From Actinomycetospora succinea (GTDB taxonomy: Bacteria > Actinomycetota > Actinomycetes > Mycobacteriales > Pseudonocardiaceae): 64,000 nucleotides of DNA. The notes under the pieces are model-generated. The model saw nothing but the letters and a program-made list of their open reading frames with translations. It had not been told where the DNA came from and did not search any database. The position numbers were made by a program, and so were the translations under genes. Positions 8,975 through 16,638 of this stretch are shown piece by piece; the stretch's first letter is position 1, and each line of letters begins with the position of its first letter. The DNA lies in assembly GCF_004363095.1 (NCBI RefSeq), contig NZ_SNYO01000002.1:1-64000 (forward strand). Reading direction: 5' to 3'.

Positions 8975-10189
8975 GTGACCACCGAAGCGACCGACACCGT
9001 CCCCCGCCGCGCCCGGCGCCCGCGCCGCGGCCCCGCGCCCGAGCCGGGCCCGCCCGTGCAGGCCGGCTCCGACTGGACGTCATGGAGCACCTACGACCGC
9101 GCCGAGCTGGGGTTCCGCAACCACTGGTACCCGGCCGTCTGGGCGCACGAGGTGGGCCGCAAACCGGTGCCGGTGACGATCTGCGGCGAGAAGGTCGTGC
9201 TCGTCCGGGACGACCGCACCGGGAGGATCCGGGGGCTGCACGACCGCTGCCCGCACCGCGGCGTCCCGCTCTCGCTGGGCCGGCGCCAGTTCCCCGGCAC
9301 GATCTCCTGCCCGTACCACGGCTGGACCTACGACCTCGAGGACGGCCGGCTCGCCGCCGTCATCACCGACGGCCCCGACTCCCCGATCTGCGGCAAGGTC
9401 TCGGTCGCGACCTACCCGGTCGAGGAACGCCTCGGGCTCGTCTTCGTCTACATCGGCGAGCTCTCCGAGGACGGCACCGCCCCGCCCGTCGAGGAGGACA
9501 TCCCGACCGAGCTCACCGAGAACACGCTGGTCCTCGGCGGCCGCAACGAGATCCGCGACGGCAACTGGCGCTTCGCCGCCGAGAACGGGTTCGACGAGGG
9601 TCACGCGAAGTACCTGCACAACACGGCGCTGTGGCGGCTGTTCAAGGTCATGCCGACCTGGAACAAGACGCGCATCGTCGAGCGCGACGGCTGGCTCATC
9701 CGCGTGCAGGACGAGGTGCACTGGGAGGCCGAGTTCCCGGGCGTCGGCACCTTCAGCAACAAGCGCTGGTGGAAGCGCATGCCGCTGCCCGACCGCCCGG
9801 GCAAGAACGGCGACGCCAACCCGGTGATCGCCGGCCTGGACCTGCCGGGATTCGTCAGCATCCGGCTGCCCGGCATCCTGCGCGTCGCGTACCCGCAGTT
9901 CATCCACTACGAGTGGTACGTCCCGGTCGACGCCGACCACGTGCGCTACGTGCAGCTCATGGTCCGGTTCGAGACCGGGCTGAAGGCCGCGGCGTTCAAG
10001 GCGAAGTACCTCGGCGCGATCCGCTGGCTCTTCCACGGCCAGTTCACGGCGCAGGACGCCTGGATGGTCGACGTCATGGACTCGCCGCCCGAGCGGCTCT
10101 ACCGCCCCGACCTCTCGCTGACGGCATGGCGCAAGCACATCGAGGACAGCGACGTCGTCGTCCAGTCGGTGGCCGGCCGTGGACACTGA
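8975..10189 (+). CDS. Rieske non-heme iron oxygenase, alpha subunit
   Basis: A 404-residue ring-hydroxylating or demethylating oxygenase. The Rieske 2Fe-2S ligands are C92, H94, C112 and H115 (CPHRG...CPYHGW). The mononuclear iron site is in ENGFDEGHAKYLH with H210, H215 and bridging D207. An Arg/Pro-rich leader of about 30 residues precedes the domain. The GTG at 8975 has AGGAG 6 nt upstream. No beta subunit is nearby, consistent with a homotrimeric alpha-only enzyme such as carbazole dioxygenase, phthalate dioxygenase or O-demethylases. It probably performs the entry oxidation; the substrate is not deducible. Confidence 0.93.
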   Translation: MTTEATDTVPRRARRPRRGPAPEPGPPVQAGSDWTSWSTYDRAELGFRNHWYPAVWAHEVGRKPVPVTICGEKVVLVRDDRTGRIRGLHDRCPHRGVPLSLGRRQFPGTISCPYHGWTYDLEDGRLAAVITDGPDSPICGKVSVATYPVEERLGLVFVYIGELSEDGTAPPVEEDIPTELTENTLVLGGRNEIRDGNWRFAAENGFDEGHAKYLHNTALWRLFKVMPTWNKTRIVERDGWLIRVQDEVHWEAEFPGVGTFSNKRWWKRMPLPDRPGKNGDANPVIAGLDLPGFVSIRLPGILRVAYPQFIHYEWYVPVDADHVRYVQLMVRFETGLKAAAFKAKYLGAIRWLFHGQFTAQDAWMVDVMDSPPERLYRPDLSLTAWRKHIEDSDVVVQSVAGRGH

Positions 10190-10970
10190 CGCCGCGGTCC
10201 TCTCGCACGGGCGCGCCGGCGCTGTCGGCGGGCCGGTCACCCTCGTCCTGCACGGCGGCGGGCCGGGCTGCCACGCGGCGAGCGACTTCGGCGCCGTGAT
10301 GGCCGCCCGCCCGCAGCGGTCGTGGCTGTGGGTCGACCTCCCCGGGTACGGCGCCTCCCCCGCCGCCGGCGGTCCCCGTCTCGGCACGGCCGCCGCCGCG
10401 CTGCGCGAGCTGCTCAACGAGCTCGGTGTCGGCCCCGTCGACGTGCTCGCGCAGTCCTACGGCGGCTCGGTCGCGCTCCTGCTCGCGAGCGACGCGCCGG
10501 CGGCCGTGCGCCGCATGGTGCTGATCGGCAGCACGCCGACGCCGGCGCCGGGCGGCGTCCCCGACCTGCTCGACCCCGGTCTCGGTGCCCGCTTGCGCGC
10601 CGCCTATGCCGGCGACGGTCGTCCCGACCTCGACCGGATGCGCCGGCTGATGACCGACGCCGAGTGGCACGACGGCGCCCGGCTCCCGGACGCCCTGGTC
10701 GCGGCCCGGTTCCGCGCCGACCGCCTCGCCGAGGGGGCGAGCGGGACGCCGGAAGACCTCGCGGAGCACCTCGACGCCGTCGCCGCCCCGGTGCACCTCG
10801 TCTGGGGGCGCCACGACCCGTTCGCCGGCCCGGCCTACGCCGCCGCCCTCGCCGACGCGCTGCCCCGCGCCGACCTCACCGTCCTGCACGCCACCGCCCA
10901 CCACCCGCAGTCCGAGCGCCCCGACGCCGTCGCCGCGCTCGTCGACGCCCACCTGGGGAGCTCGTCGTGA
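10179..10970 (+). CDS. alpha/beta hydrolase
   Basis: A 263-residue alpha/beta-fold hydrolase. LHGGGPG forms the oxyanion loop, the nucleophile serine is in AQSYGGS, the acid is in WGRHDPF and the histidine in ATAHHPQ. It starts with GTG inside the end of the oxygenase gene (11-nt overlap), so it is translationally coupled. The Gly-rich HGGGPG loop is common in meta-cleavage product (C-C) hydrolases and prolyl aminopeptidase-like enzymes. A second hydrolase (13403) also fits the C-C hydrolase role, so one of the two may hydrolyse an ester or amide. Confidence 0.87.
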   Translation: MDTDAAVLSHGRAGAVGGPVTLVLHGGGPGCHAASDFGAVMAARPQRSWLWVDLPGYGASPAAGGPRLGTAAAALRELLNELGVGPVDVLAQSYGGSVALLLASDAPAAVRRMVLIGSTPTPAPGGVPDLLDPGLGARLRAAYAGDGRPDLDRMRRLMTDAEWHDGARLPDALVAARFRADRLAEGASGTPEDLAEHLDAVAAPVHLVWGRHDPFAGPAYAAALADALPRADLTVLHATAHHPQSERPDAVAALVDAHLGSSS

Positions 10971-11089
10971 CCCGACTCGCCGCTGCCGCCCTCGCCGCCA
11001 CCGCGGGGGTCGTCGTCGCCGCCCGCACCGGCGCCCTCGCCAAGCTCGGCCGGCGCACCACCGTCCGCACGGTCCGGGCCGGGCGATGA
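10967..11089 (+). CDS. small 40-residue hydrophobic protein, coupled on both sides
   Basis: A GTG-initiated ORF of 40 codons whose start overlaps the preceding hydrolase stop (GTGA) and whose stop overlaps the next ATG (ATGA). The protein is an Ala/Val-rich hydrophobic stretch (about residues 4-26, a possible single transmembrane helix) followed by a basic tail rich in R and T. I recognise no family. The double 4-nt coupling and high-GC codon use argue that it is translated; it could instead just be a relay ORF carrying ribosomes to the next gene. Confidence 0.5.
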   Translation: MTRLAAAALAATAGVVVAARTGALAKLGRRTTVRTVRAGR

Positions 11090-12420
11090 GCGCGCCCGCG
11101 AAACCCTCGACCCTCACCGAGCAGCAGCGCCGCTGGGTCGACGACGCCTGCTCGCGTCTCGACGCCGGCCGGCTCACCGAGCTGGTCGTCGGCATGGTCG
11201 ACATCCCCAGCCCGACCGGCGAGGAGGGCCCGCTCGCGGAGTGGCTCGCCGGGCAGCTCGACGCCGCGGGCCTGGCGGGTCGCGTCCAGCCCCTCGACGA
11301 CCGCCAGGCCAACGCCCACGGCCGCCTCGCCGGCGACGGCACCGGCGAGAGCCTGCTGCTCTACGCGCCCATCGACACGTTCACCGTCGGCGACCCGGCC
11401 GAGGACGTGCCCTGGATCGGCCCCGAGCTGCGTACCGACATGCAGCCCCGCGCCCAGGTGCACGGCGACCACGTCCTGGGCCTCGGCGCGAGCAACCCCA
11501 AGGGCCACGGCGCCGCGGTGGTCGCCGCCGCCGAGGCGATCGCCACGGCCGGGATCCCGCTGCGCGGCGACCTGCTCGTCGGGCTGGGCGCCGGCGGCAT
11601 GCCCACCAACGGGCGCGACGCCCGGGGCCTGACGCGGCGCAACACCGGTCAGGGCGTCGGCGCCTCGTTCCTGCTCGAGCAGGGCGTGTGGGCCGACCAC
11701 GCGGTGATCGCCAAGCCGGGCTGGGCCGTCGCGTGGGAGGAGGTCGGCCTCTGCTGGTTCGAGGTGCGGGTGCGCGGCGCGTTCTCCTACGTCGGGTCCC
11801 GGCACCGGATGCCGTACCGCAACCCGATCGCCCACGCCGCGACGGTGATCGACGCGCTGGAGCGCTGGTTCCCGGAGTACGCGGCGTGGCACACCGACGG
11901 GCTCGTCGCGCCGCAGGGCATCGTCGCCTCGGTCGAGGGCGGCTGGCCGCGGCTCGCATCGGCCACCTCGGCGCTGTGCCGCTTCACCGTCGACCTGCGC
12001 ACCAGCCCGCGGTCGACCCCCGCCGACGTGCGCCGCGAGTTCGGTGCGGCGATCGCCGCCATCACCGCCGGGCACCCCGAGCTCGACGTCGACTGGGAGA
12101 TGGTCCTCGCGATCCCCGGCACCCACACGCCGCAGGACGCGCCGGTCGTCGCCGCGGCGATCGCGGCCTGGGAGGACCTCGCGGGCCGCGAGCACGCGCC
12201 GATCGTCGCGAACAGCGGCGCCACCGACGCGAACATCCTGCGCACTCGCGGGCTGCCGACCGCGCGCATCGGCATGGACCGCATCGGCCCCGACGCGCCG
12301 ATCCCGCTGGACTTCCCGGCCGGGATGAACGTCGTCGACATCCGGGAGGCCCTGCGGCTGGCCCGGCACCTCGTGCACACGGCGGTGTCGCTGTGCACCC
12401 GCGAAAGGACGCCGTCGTGA
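11086..12420 (+). CDS. M20-family peptidase-like protein lacking canonical metal ligands
   Basis: A 444-residue protein with the M20/ArgE-DapE-CPG2 fold signature: IPSPTGEE near the N-terminus, LLLYAPIDTFTVGD, GLGASNPKG, VDLRTSP and NSGATDAN at the expected spacing. The zinc ligands expected at three of these places are replaced: the H of GHxD is P in YAPID, the bridging D is N in GASNPKG, and the catalytic EE is absent in GAGGMPTN. It is coupled on both sides (ATGA, GTGA). It may be a non-hydrolytic or differently metallated relative, for example binding an amide-linked intermediate. The function is unknown; the family is reasonably sure. Confidence 0.8.
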   Translation: MSAPAKPSTLTEQQRRWVDDACSRLDAGRLTELVVGMVDIPSPTGEEGPLAEWLAGQLDAAGLAGRVQPLDDRQANAHGRLAGDGTGESLLLYAPIDTFTVGDPAEDVPWIGPELRTDMQPRAQVHGDHVLGLGASNPKGHGAAVVAAAEAIATAGIPLRGDLLVGLGAGGMPTNGRDARGLTRRNTGQGVGASFLLEQGVWADHAVIAKPGWAVAWEEVGLCWFEVRVRGAFSYVGSRHRMPYRNPIAHAATVIDALERWFPEYAAWHTDGLVAPQGIVASVEGGWPRLASATSALCRFTVDLRTSPRSTPADVRREFGAAIAAITAGHPELDVDWEMVLAIPGTHTPQDAPVVAAAIAAWEDLAGREHAPIVANSGATDANILRTRGLPTARIGMDRIGPDAPIPLDFPAGMNVVDIREALRLARHLVHTAVSLCTRERTPS

Positions 12421-13406
12421 GCGAGATCGTGCTCGGCCTCGGGGCCTCGCACAGCACGCTGATGAACACCCACTGGGACGAGGTCGACCACCTCCCCGAG
12501 GCCCACCGGTTCCGCGACGGCCTCGCCACGGCCCGCGAGGCGCTCGCCGCCGCGCGGCCCGACGCGGTGGTCGTCGTCGGCTCCAACCACTTCCGCGGCA
12601 TGTTCCTCGACCTCATGCCGGCCGTGACGGTCGGCGTCGGTGAGGTGCTCGGTGCCGGCGAGGCGGGCACCCCGGGCGGCCCGTTGCCCGTCGACACCGA
12701 GCTCGCGCGCTCGCTCGTCGACGGCATGGTCGCCGACGGCTTCGACCCCGCGTTCTCGCTGCGCCTGACCGTCGACCACGGGATCACGCACTCGCTGCAG
12801 CACCTGGTGCCCGCGCTGGACGTGCCGATCGTGCCCGTCGTGCTCAACATGTTCGCCCCGCCGCTGCCGCCCCTGGCGCGGTGCGCGCGGCTCGGGGCGA
12901 CGATCGGGCGGGTGCTGCGCTCCGACGGCGCCGACCGCCGTGTCGCGCTCATCGCCTCGGGCGGGCTCTCGCATCGGCTGCCCTGGCCGAAGTGGTTCGC
13001 GACGCTGTCGGACGACGACCGCTTCCTCGTCGAGGCCTGGCTCAACGGCCGCGACTCCTGGGCCGAGTACGAGGTGCGGCGCCGGCAGATCATCCGCGCG
13101 GCGCGGCCGGACATCAACGCGGACTTCGACGCACGGTTCCTGTCGATGCTCGAGGACGGCGACGTCGCCCCCGTGCTCGCGATGACCGACGACGAGCTCG
13201 AGGCCGAGGCCGGCAACGGCGCCCACGAGATCCGGTCCTGGCTCGCCGTGCAGGCCGCGCTCACCGGCCCCGACGGCCCGCCCCGCGCCGCGACCGCCGC
13301 CTACGCCGCCGTCGGCCCCTGGCTGACCGGCATGGGGGTCTCGGTCATGACGCCCGCCCACCTCCCCCTGCCCACCACCACGACTGCTCTGGAGAACGCC
13401 CGATGA
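12417..13406 (+). CDS. class III extradiol ring-cleavage dioxygenase (MhpB/LigB type)
   Basis: A 329-residue Fe(II) dioxygenase that opens catechol-type rings next to the hydroxyls. GASHSTLM (H12), SNHFRGMF, VDHGITHSL and SGGLSHRLPWP contain the conserved histidines, and the layout parallels E. coli MhpB (2,3-dihydroxyphenylpropionate 1,2-dioxygenase), including the C-terminal AGNGAHEIRSWL segment. The GTG overlaps the preceding stop. With the hydrolase that follows and the hydratase, aldolase and dehydrogenase at 1780-4555, a complete meta route from a catechol side-chain compound is present. Confidence 0.92.
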   Translation: MSEIVLGLGASHSTLMNTHWDEVDHLPEAHRFRDGLATAREALAAARPDAVVVVGSNHFRGMFLDLMPAVTVGVGEVLGAGEAGTPGGPLPVDTELARSLVDGMVADGFDPAFSLRLTVDHGITHSLQHLVPALDVPIVPVVLNMFAPPLPPLARCARLGATIGRVLRSDGADRRVALIASGGLSHRLPWPKWFATLSDDDRFLVEAWLNGRDSWAEYEVRRRQIIRAARPDINADFDARFLSMLEDGDVAPVLAMTDDELEAEAGNGAHEIRSWLAVQAALTGPDGPPRAATAAYAAVGPWLTGMGVSVMTPAHLPLPTTTTALENAR

Positions 13407-14245
13407 CCCTCTGGACCGACCTCGCCGAGGTCGACTTCGCGATCAGCCACGAGACCGTCGGCGGCGCACGCACCCGCGTGCTGCGCGCCGGCGCAGGGCC
13501 CGACCACGTCGTGATGCTGCACGGCACCAGCGGGCACATCGAGGCGTTCGTCCGCAATATCCCGGCGTTCTCGCAGCGCTTCACCGTGCACGCGCTCGAC
13601 ATGCTCGGTCACGGCTACACCGACAACCCCGGCGGCGACCTGCGCATTCCCCGCTACGTCGACCACGTGCTCGCCTACCTCGACGCGCAGGGCATCGAGC
13701 GGGCGCACGTCGTGGGCGAGTCGCTCGGCGGCTGGGTCGCCGGCCGGCTCGCCGCCGACCACCCCGAGCGCGTCGGCCGGCTCGTGCTCGTCGCGCCCGG
13801 CGGCACCGTCGCGAACCCCGAGGTGATGGACCGGATCCGCACCAGCACCCGCCGCGCCGTCGAGACCGACGACCGGGCACTGACCCGCCAGCGCCTCGAG
13901 CTGCTCATGCACGACCCGGCGAACGTCACCGACGAGCTCGTCGACGTGCGCCACCGCATCTACCACCGCCCGGCGTTCGTCGCCGGCATCGACCACCTGC
14001 TGTGCCTGCAGCAGATGGAGAACCGCACGGAGGACCTGCTCACGCCCGAGCAGATGGCGCGCATCGCGGCACCGACGCTCATCGTGTGGGGCGCGCAGAA
14101 CCCGTTCGGCGACGTCCCCGAGGCGCACCGCATGCAGGAGTCCATCCCCGGCGCCAAGCTGGAGATCTTCGGCGAGTGCGGGCACTGGCCCCAGCACGAG
14201 CACAGCGCCCGGTTCGACGACCTCGCGCTGACCTTCCTGTCATGA
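13403..14245 (+). CDS. alpha/beta hydrolase, meta-cleavage product (C-C) hydrolase type
   Basis: A 280-residue hydrolase of the MhpC/CarC/DmpD kind. Oxyanion-loop LHGTSGH, nucleophile GESLGGW and C-terminal ECGHWPQHE histidine are seen. The acid position reads WGAQNPFGD, with N where D is usual and D four residues later. Start and stop overlap the neighbours (ATGA both sides), placing it directly after the extradiol dioxygenase whose product it should cleave to 2-hydroxypenta-2,4-dienoate plus an acid. Confidence 0.88.
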   Translation: MTLWTDLAEVDFAISHETVGGARTRVLRAGAGPDHVVMLHGTSGHIEAFVRNIPAFSQRFTVHALDMLGHGYTDNPGGDLRIPRYVDHVLAYLDAQGIERAHVVGESLGGWVAGRLAADHPERVGRLVLVAPGGTVANPEVMDRIRTSTRRAVETDDRALTRQRLELLMHDPANVTDELVDVRHRIYHRPAFVAGIDHLLCLQQMENRTEDLLTPEQMARIAAPTLIVWGAQNPFGDVPEAHRMQESIPGAKLEIFGECGHWPQHEHSARFDDLALTFLS

Positions 14246-15255
14246 GCGGTCACACCATGAGATTGGGCCTGCGCATCCCGCCGTGCGCGCCCATCCCGGA
14301 CCTCGTCGCGTTCGCCCGCGAGGCCGAGGCGGCGGGGCTCGACCAGCTCTGGTTCCCCGACTCGCAGCTGCTCTGGCGCGACGTCTTCGCCGTCACCGCG
14401 GCCGTGGCGGCGGGGACCGAGCGGGTGGGCGTCGGCACGGCGGTCACCAACGTGGCCACCCGCCACCCCGCGGTCGTCGCCTCCGCGGCCCGGACGGTCG
14501 GCGAGATCGCTCCGGGCCGGTTCGTGCTCGGGCTCGGCGTCGGGAACAGCTCGGTCGGCCCGGTCGGGATGTCGCCGTCGACGGGGCGCGCGCTGCGCGA
14601 GGGGATGGCGACGATCCGGTCGCTGCTGTCCGGGGAGGACGTGGACTTCCCCGGGGTGACCTCCCGCCTGCGGGATCCGCTGGACGTGCCCCTGCACCTC
14701 GCGGCGAGCGGGCCGCGCAACCTGCGGCTGGCCGGCGAGGTGGCCGACGGCGCGATCCTGCTCTCCGGCGTCGCCCCGGGCCCGCTGGCGTTCGCGACCG
14801 CCCGTGTCGCGGAGGGGGCGCAGGCCGCGGGCCGGGCGCCCGCGCCGATCACCGTGTCGGCGTTCTGCCGGGTCACCGACGACGTCGAGCGTGACGCCCG
14901 CGAGCTCAAGCCGATCTGCGTGGAGATCGCGCGCAACGGCGGCGGCGCGGCGATGGCGGCGGCGGGGATCGAGGTGACGACACCGGCGACGGTCGAGGGC
15001 GTCTACCCCGACCTCGTGCACGCCGAGGACTGGGACGCGGCCGTGCGGTTCTGCGACGCGTACGTCTCCGACGAGGCCGTCGTCCGCTTCGCCCGCGAGT
15101 TCTGCCTGTTCGGGAGCGCGAAGGAGATCGACGCGCGCCTCGCGGAGCTCGACGCGGCGGGTGTCGACGGGGTGTTCCTCCAGCACGTCGGGTCCTACGA
15201 CCTGCCGGAGCGTCTCCTCGGCGACCTCGCCCGCGACGTCCTGCCCCGCCGGTGA
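14242..15255 (+). CDS. LLM-class flavin-dependent oxidoreductase
   Basis: A 337-residue luciferase-like TIM-barrel protein (F420- or FMN-dependent). LGLRIPPCAPIPDLVAFA at the N-terminus, VGVGTAVTNVATRHPAVVASAARTV, GRFVLGLGVGNSS and the LHLAASGPRNLRLAGEVADGAIL block are typical of F420-linked LLM reductases. The start overlaps the hydrolase stop; an in-frame ATG at 14257 is an alternative. In a catabolic operon it may reduce or oxygenate a ring intermediate. Cofactor choice cannot be decided from sequence alone. Confidence 0.86.
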   Translation: MSGHTMRLGLRIPPCAPIPDLVAFAREAEAAGLDQLWFPDSQLLWRDVFAVTAAVAAGTERVGVGTAVTNVATRHPAVVASAARTVGEIAPGRFVLGLGVGNSSVGPVGMSPSTGRALREGMATIRSLLSGEDVDFPGVTSRLRDPLDVPLHLAASGPRNLRLAGEVADGAILLSGVAPGPLAFATARVAEGAQAAGRAPAPITVSAFCRVTDDVERDARELKPICVEIARNGGGAAMAAAGIEVTTPATVEGVYPDLVHAEDWDAAVRFCDAYVSDEAVVRFAREFCLFGSAKEIDARLAELDAAGVDGVFLQHVGSYDLPERLLGDLARDVLPRR

Positions 15256-16547
15256 GCACGCTCGCGGAGCTCGCGACGCGGTCGGTGGCCGCGGCCCGGG
15301 ACGCCGACGCGGACACGCGGCACCAGGCCGCCCGGCAGGTGCTCGACGTCCTCGGCTGCGTGGCGTCCGGAGCGGGCCACCCGGTCGCGACGACGTGGCT
15401 GCCGCTGGTGCCGGAGGTGGACGACGACCCCCGGCGCGGTGGGGTCGTCCTCCCGGGCGTGCCCGGCGTCCGCGCGCTCGACGACGCCGTCGAGGTGGGC
15501 GCGACGCTCGCGCACCTCGACGAGCTCGACCCGCTGCACGGCCCCGGCGCGTTCGCGGCGGGCGCGGTGGTGGTGCCGACGGCGGTCGCCGTGTCGCTCG
15601 CGCACGGGTGCCCGGGCGAGCTGCTGGCGCGCGCCGTCGTCGCGGGGCACGAGGCCGGGATCGACGCGAGCCTGCGTTTCGGCGGCCCCGCCCTCTACGG
15701 CCGCGGGCTGTGGCCGACGGCGGTGTTCGGCCCGCTCGCGGCGGCCGCGGCGACGTCCGTGCTGCTCGGGCTCGACGAGGACGCGACGACCCGCGCGCTC
15801 GCCCTCGCCGCCGCCGGGATCGGGGGCTTCCTCTCCGCCGACGTCCTCGGCCACGGCCACTACCTGCTCGCCGGCACCGCCGCCCGCGCGGGGCTGCGCG
15901 CGGCGCGCGGGGCGCAGGCGGGCCTGGCGGTGTCGACGACCCTGCTCGACGGGCCCGCCGCGGCCCTGTTCGGTCATCCTCCGGCGCCCGCGTCACCGCC
16001 CGGCGCACCGCACGTGACCGGCGTCGGCACCAAGACCTGGCCGTGCTCGCGCCCGCTGCAGTCCGCGCTCGCCGCCCTCGACGAGATCGGGACGGCGCCG
16101 CGCGCGGGAGACACCGTCGTCGTCGCCCTGCCCGCGGCGGCGCGGCACTTCGTCACCGCCGACCCGGCTCCCGCGGACGCGACCACCGCCGCGGCGAGCG
16201 CCGTGGTCGCCGTCCGGGGCCACGCGGTCGGCCGCGCGGCGGATCCGCGCTGGTACCGGGACGTCGCCGCCGGGGTCGAGCGCGGGCCCGAGATCGCGGT
16301 GGAGCTCGCGGCGGCGGACGACCTCGACGCCGCCTTCCCGGCGCGCTGGGGGGCGCACGTCCGCGTCGAGCGCGACGGCGGGACGGTCGGCGCGGCGAGC
16401 TGTCTCGTCCCGCCCGGGGATCCGGAACGCCCCCTCGACGACGCCGCCCTGCTCGCCCGCGCGTCACGCCTGGCCGGGCAGGACCTCGCCGGGTGGCTCG
16501 ACCTCGACGCGGGGCCGTTCGTGGGGGCCGGTCGTCGGGGGCCGTAA
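15252..16547 (+). CDS. MmgE/PrpD family protein
   Basis: A 431-residue protein of the 2-methylcitrate dehydratase / cis-aconitate decarboxylase superfamily. Diagnostic segments are the N-terminal DVLGCVASG, LDELDPLHGPGAFAAGAVVVPTA, VAGHEAGIDASL, GLWPTAVFGPLAAAAA and TKTWPCSRPLQSAL. Family members dehydrate, decarboxylate or isomerise hydroxy-acids. The GTG overlaps the LLM stop, making it the last gene of the run that begins at 8014. No substrate can be assigned. Confidence 0.85.
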   Translation: MSTLAELATRSVAAARDADADTRHQAARQVLDVLGCVASGAGHPVATTWLPLVPEVDDDPRRGGVVLPGVPGVRALDDAVEVGATLAHLDELDPLHGPGAFAAGAVVVPTAVAVSLAHGCPGELLARAVVAGHEAGIDASLRFGGPALYGRGLWPTAVFGPLAAAAATSVLLGLDEDATTRALALAAAGIGGFLSADVLGHGHYLLAGTAARAGLRAARGAQAGLAVSTTLLDGPAAALFGHPPAPASPPGAPHVTGVGTKTWPCSRPLQSALAALDEIGTAPRAGDTVVVALPAAARHFVTADPAPADATTAAASAVVAVRGHAVGRAADPRWYRDVAAGVERGPEIAVELAAADDLDAAFPARWGAHVRVERDGGTVGAASCLVPPGDPERPLDDAALLARASRLAGQDLAGWLDLDAGPFVGAGRRGP

Positions 16548-16592
16548 CAGGACTGTCGCTTGACGGCGACGGCCACCGCTCGTTCACTGTCC

Positions 16593-16605
16593 CGTACATA
16601 GTACG
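16593..16605. promoter_or_regulatory. operator-like site C (GMC/molybdenum hydroxylase promoter)
   Basis: CGTACATAGTACG lies in the 91-nt gap before the GMC gene, 34 nt from its ATG. It is the exact reverse complement of the site at 22798-22810 and matches site B apart from the central bases, implying shared control. Confidence 0.6.
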
Positions 16606-16638
16606 AACCCTCCCGTCCACCACCCCGCGGAGAGCCCC

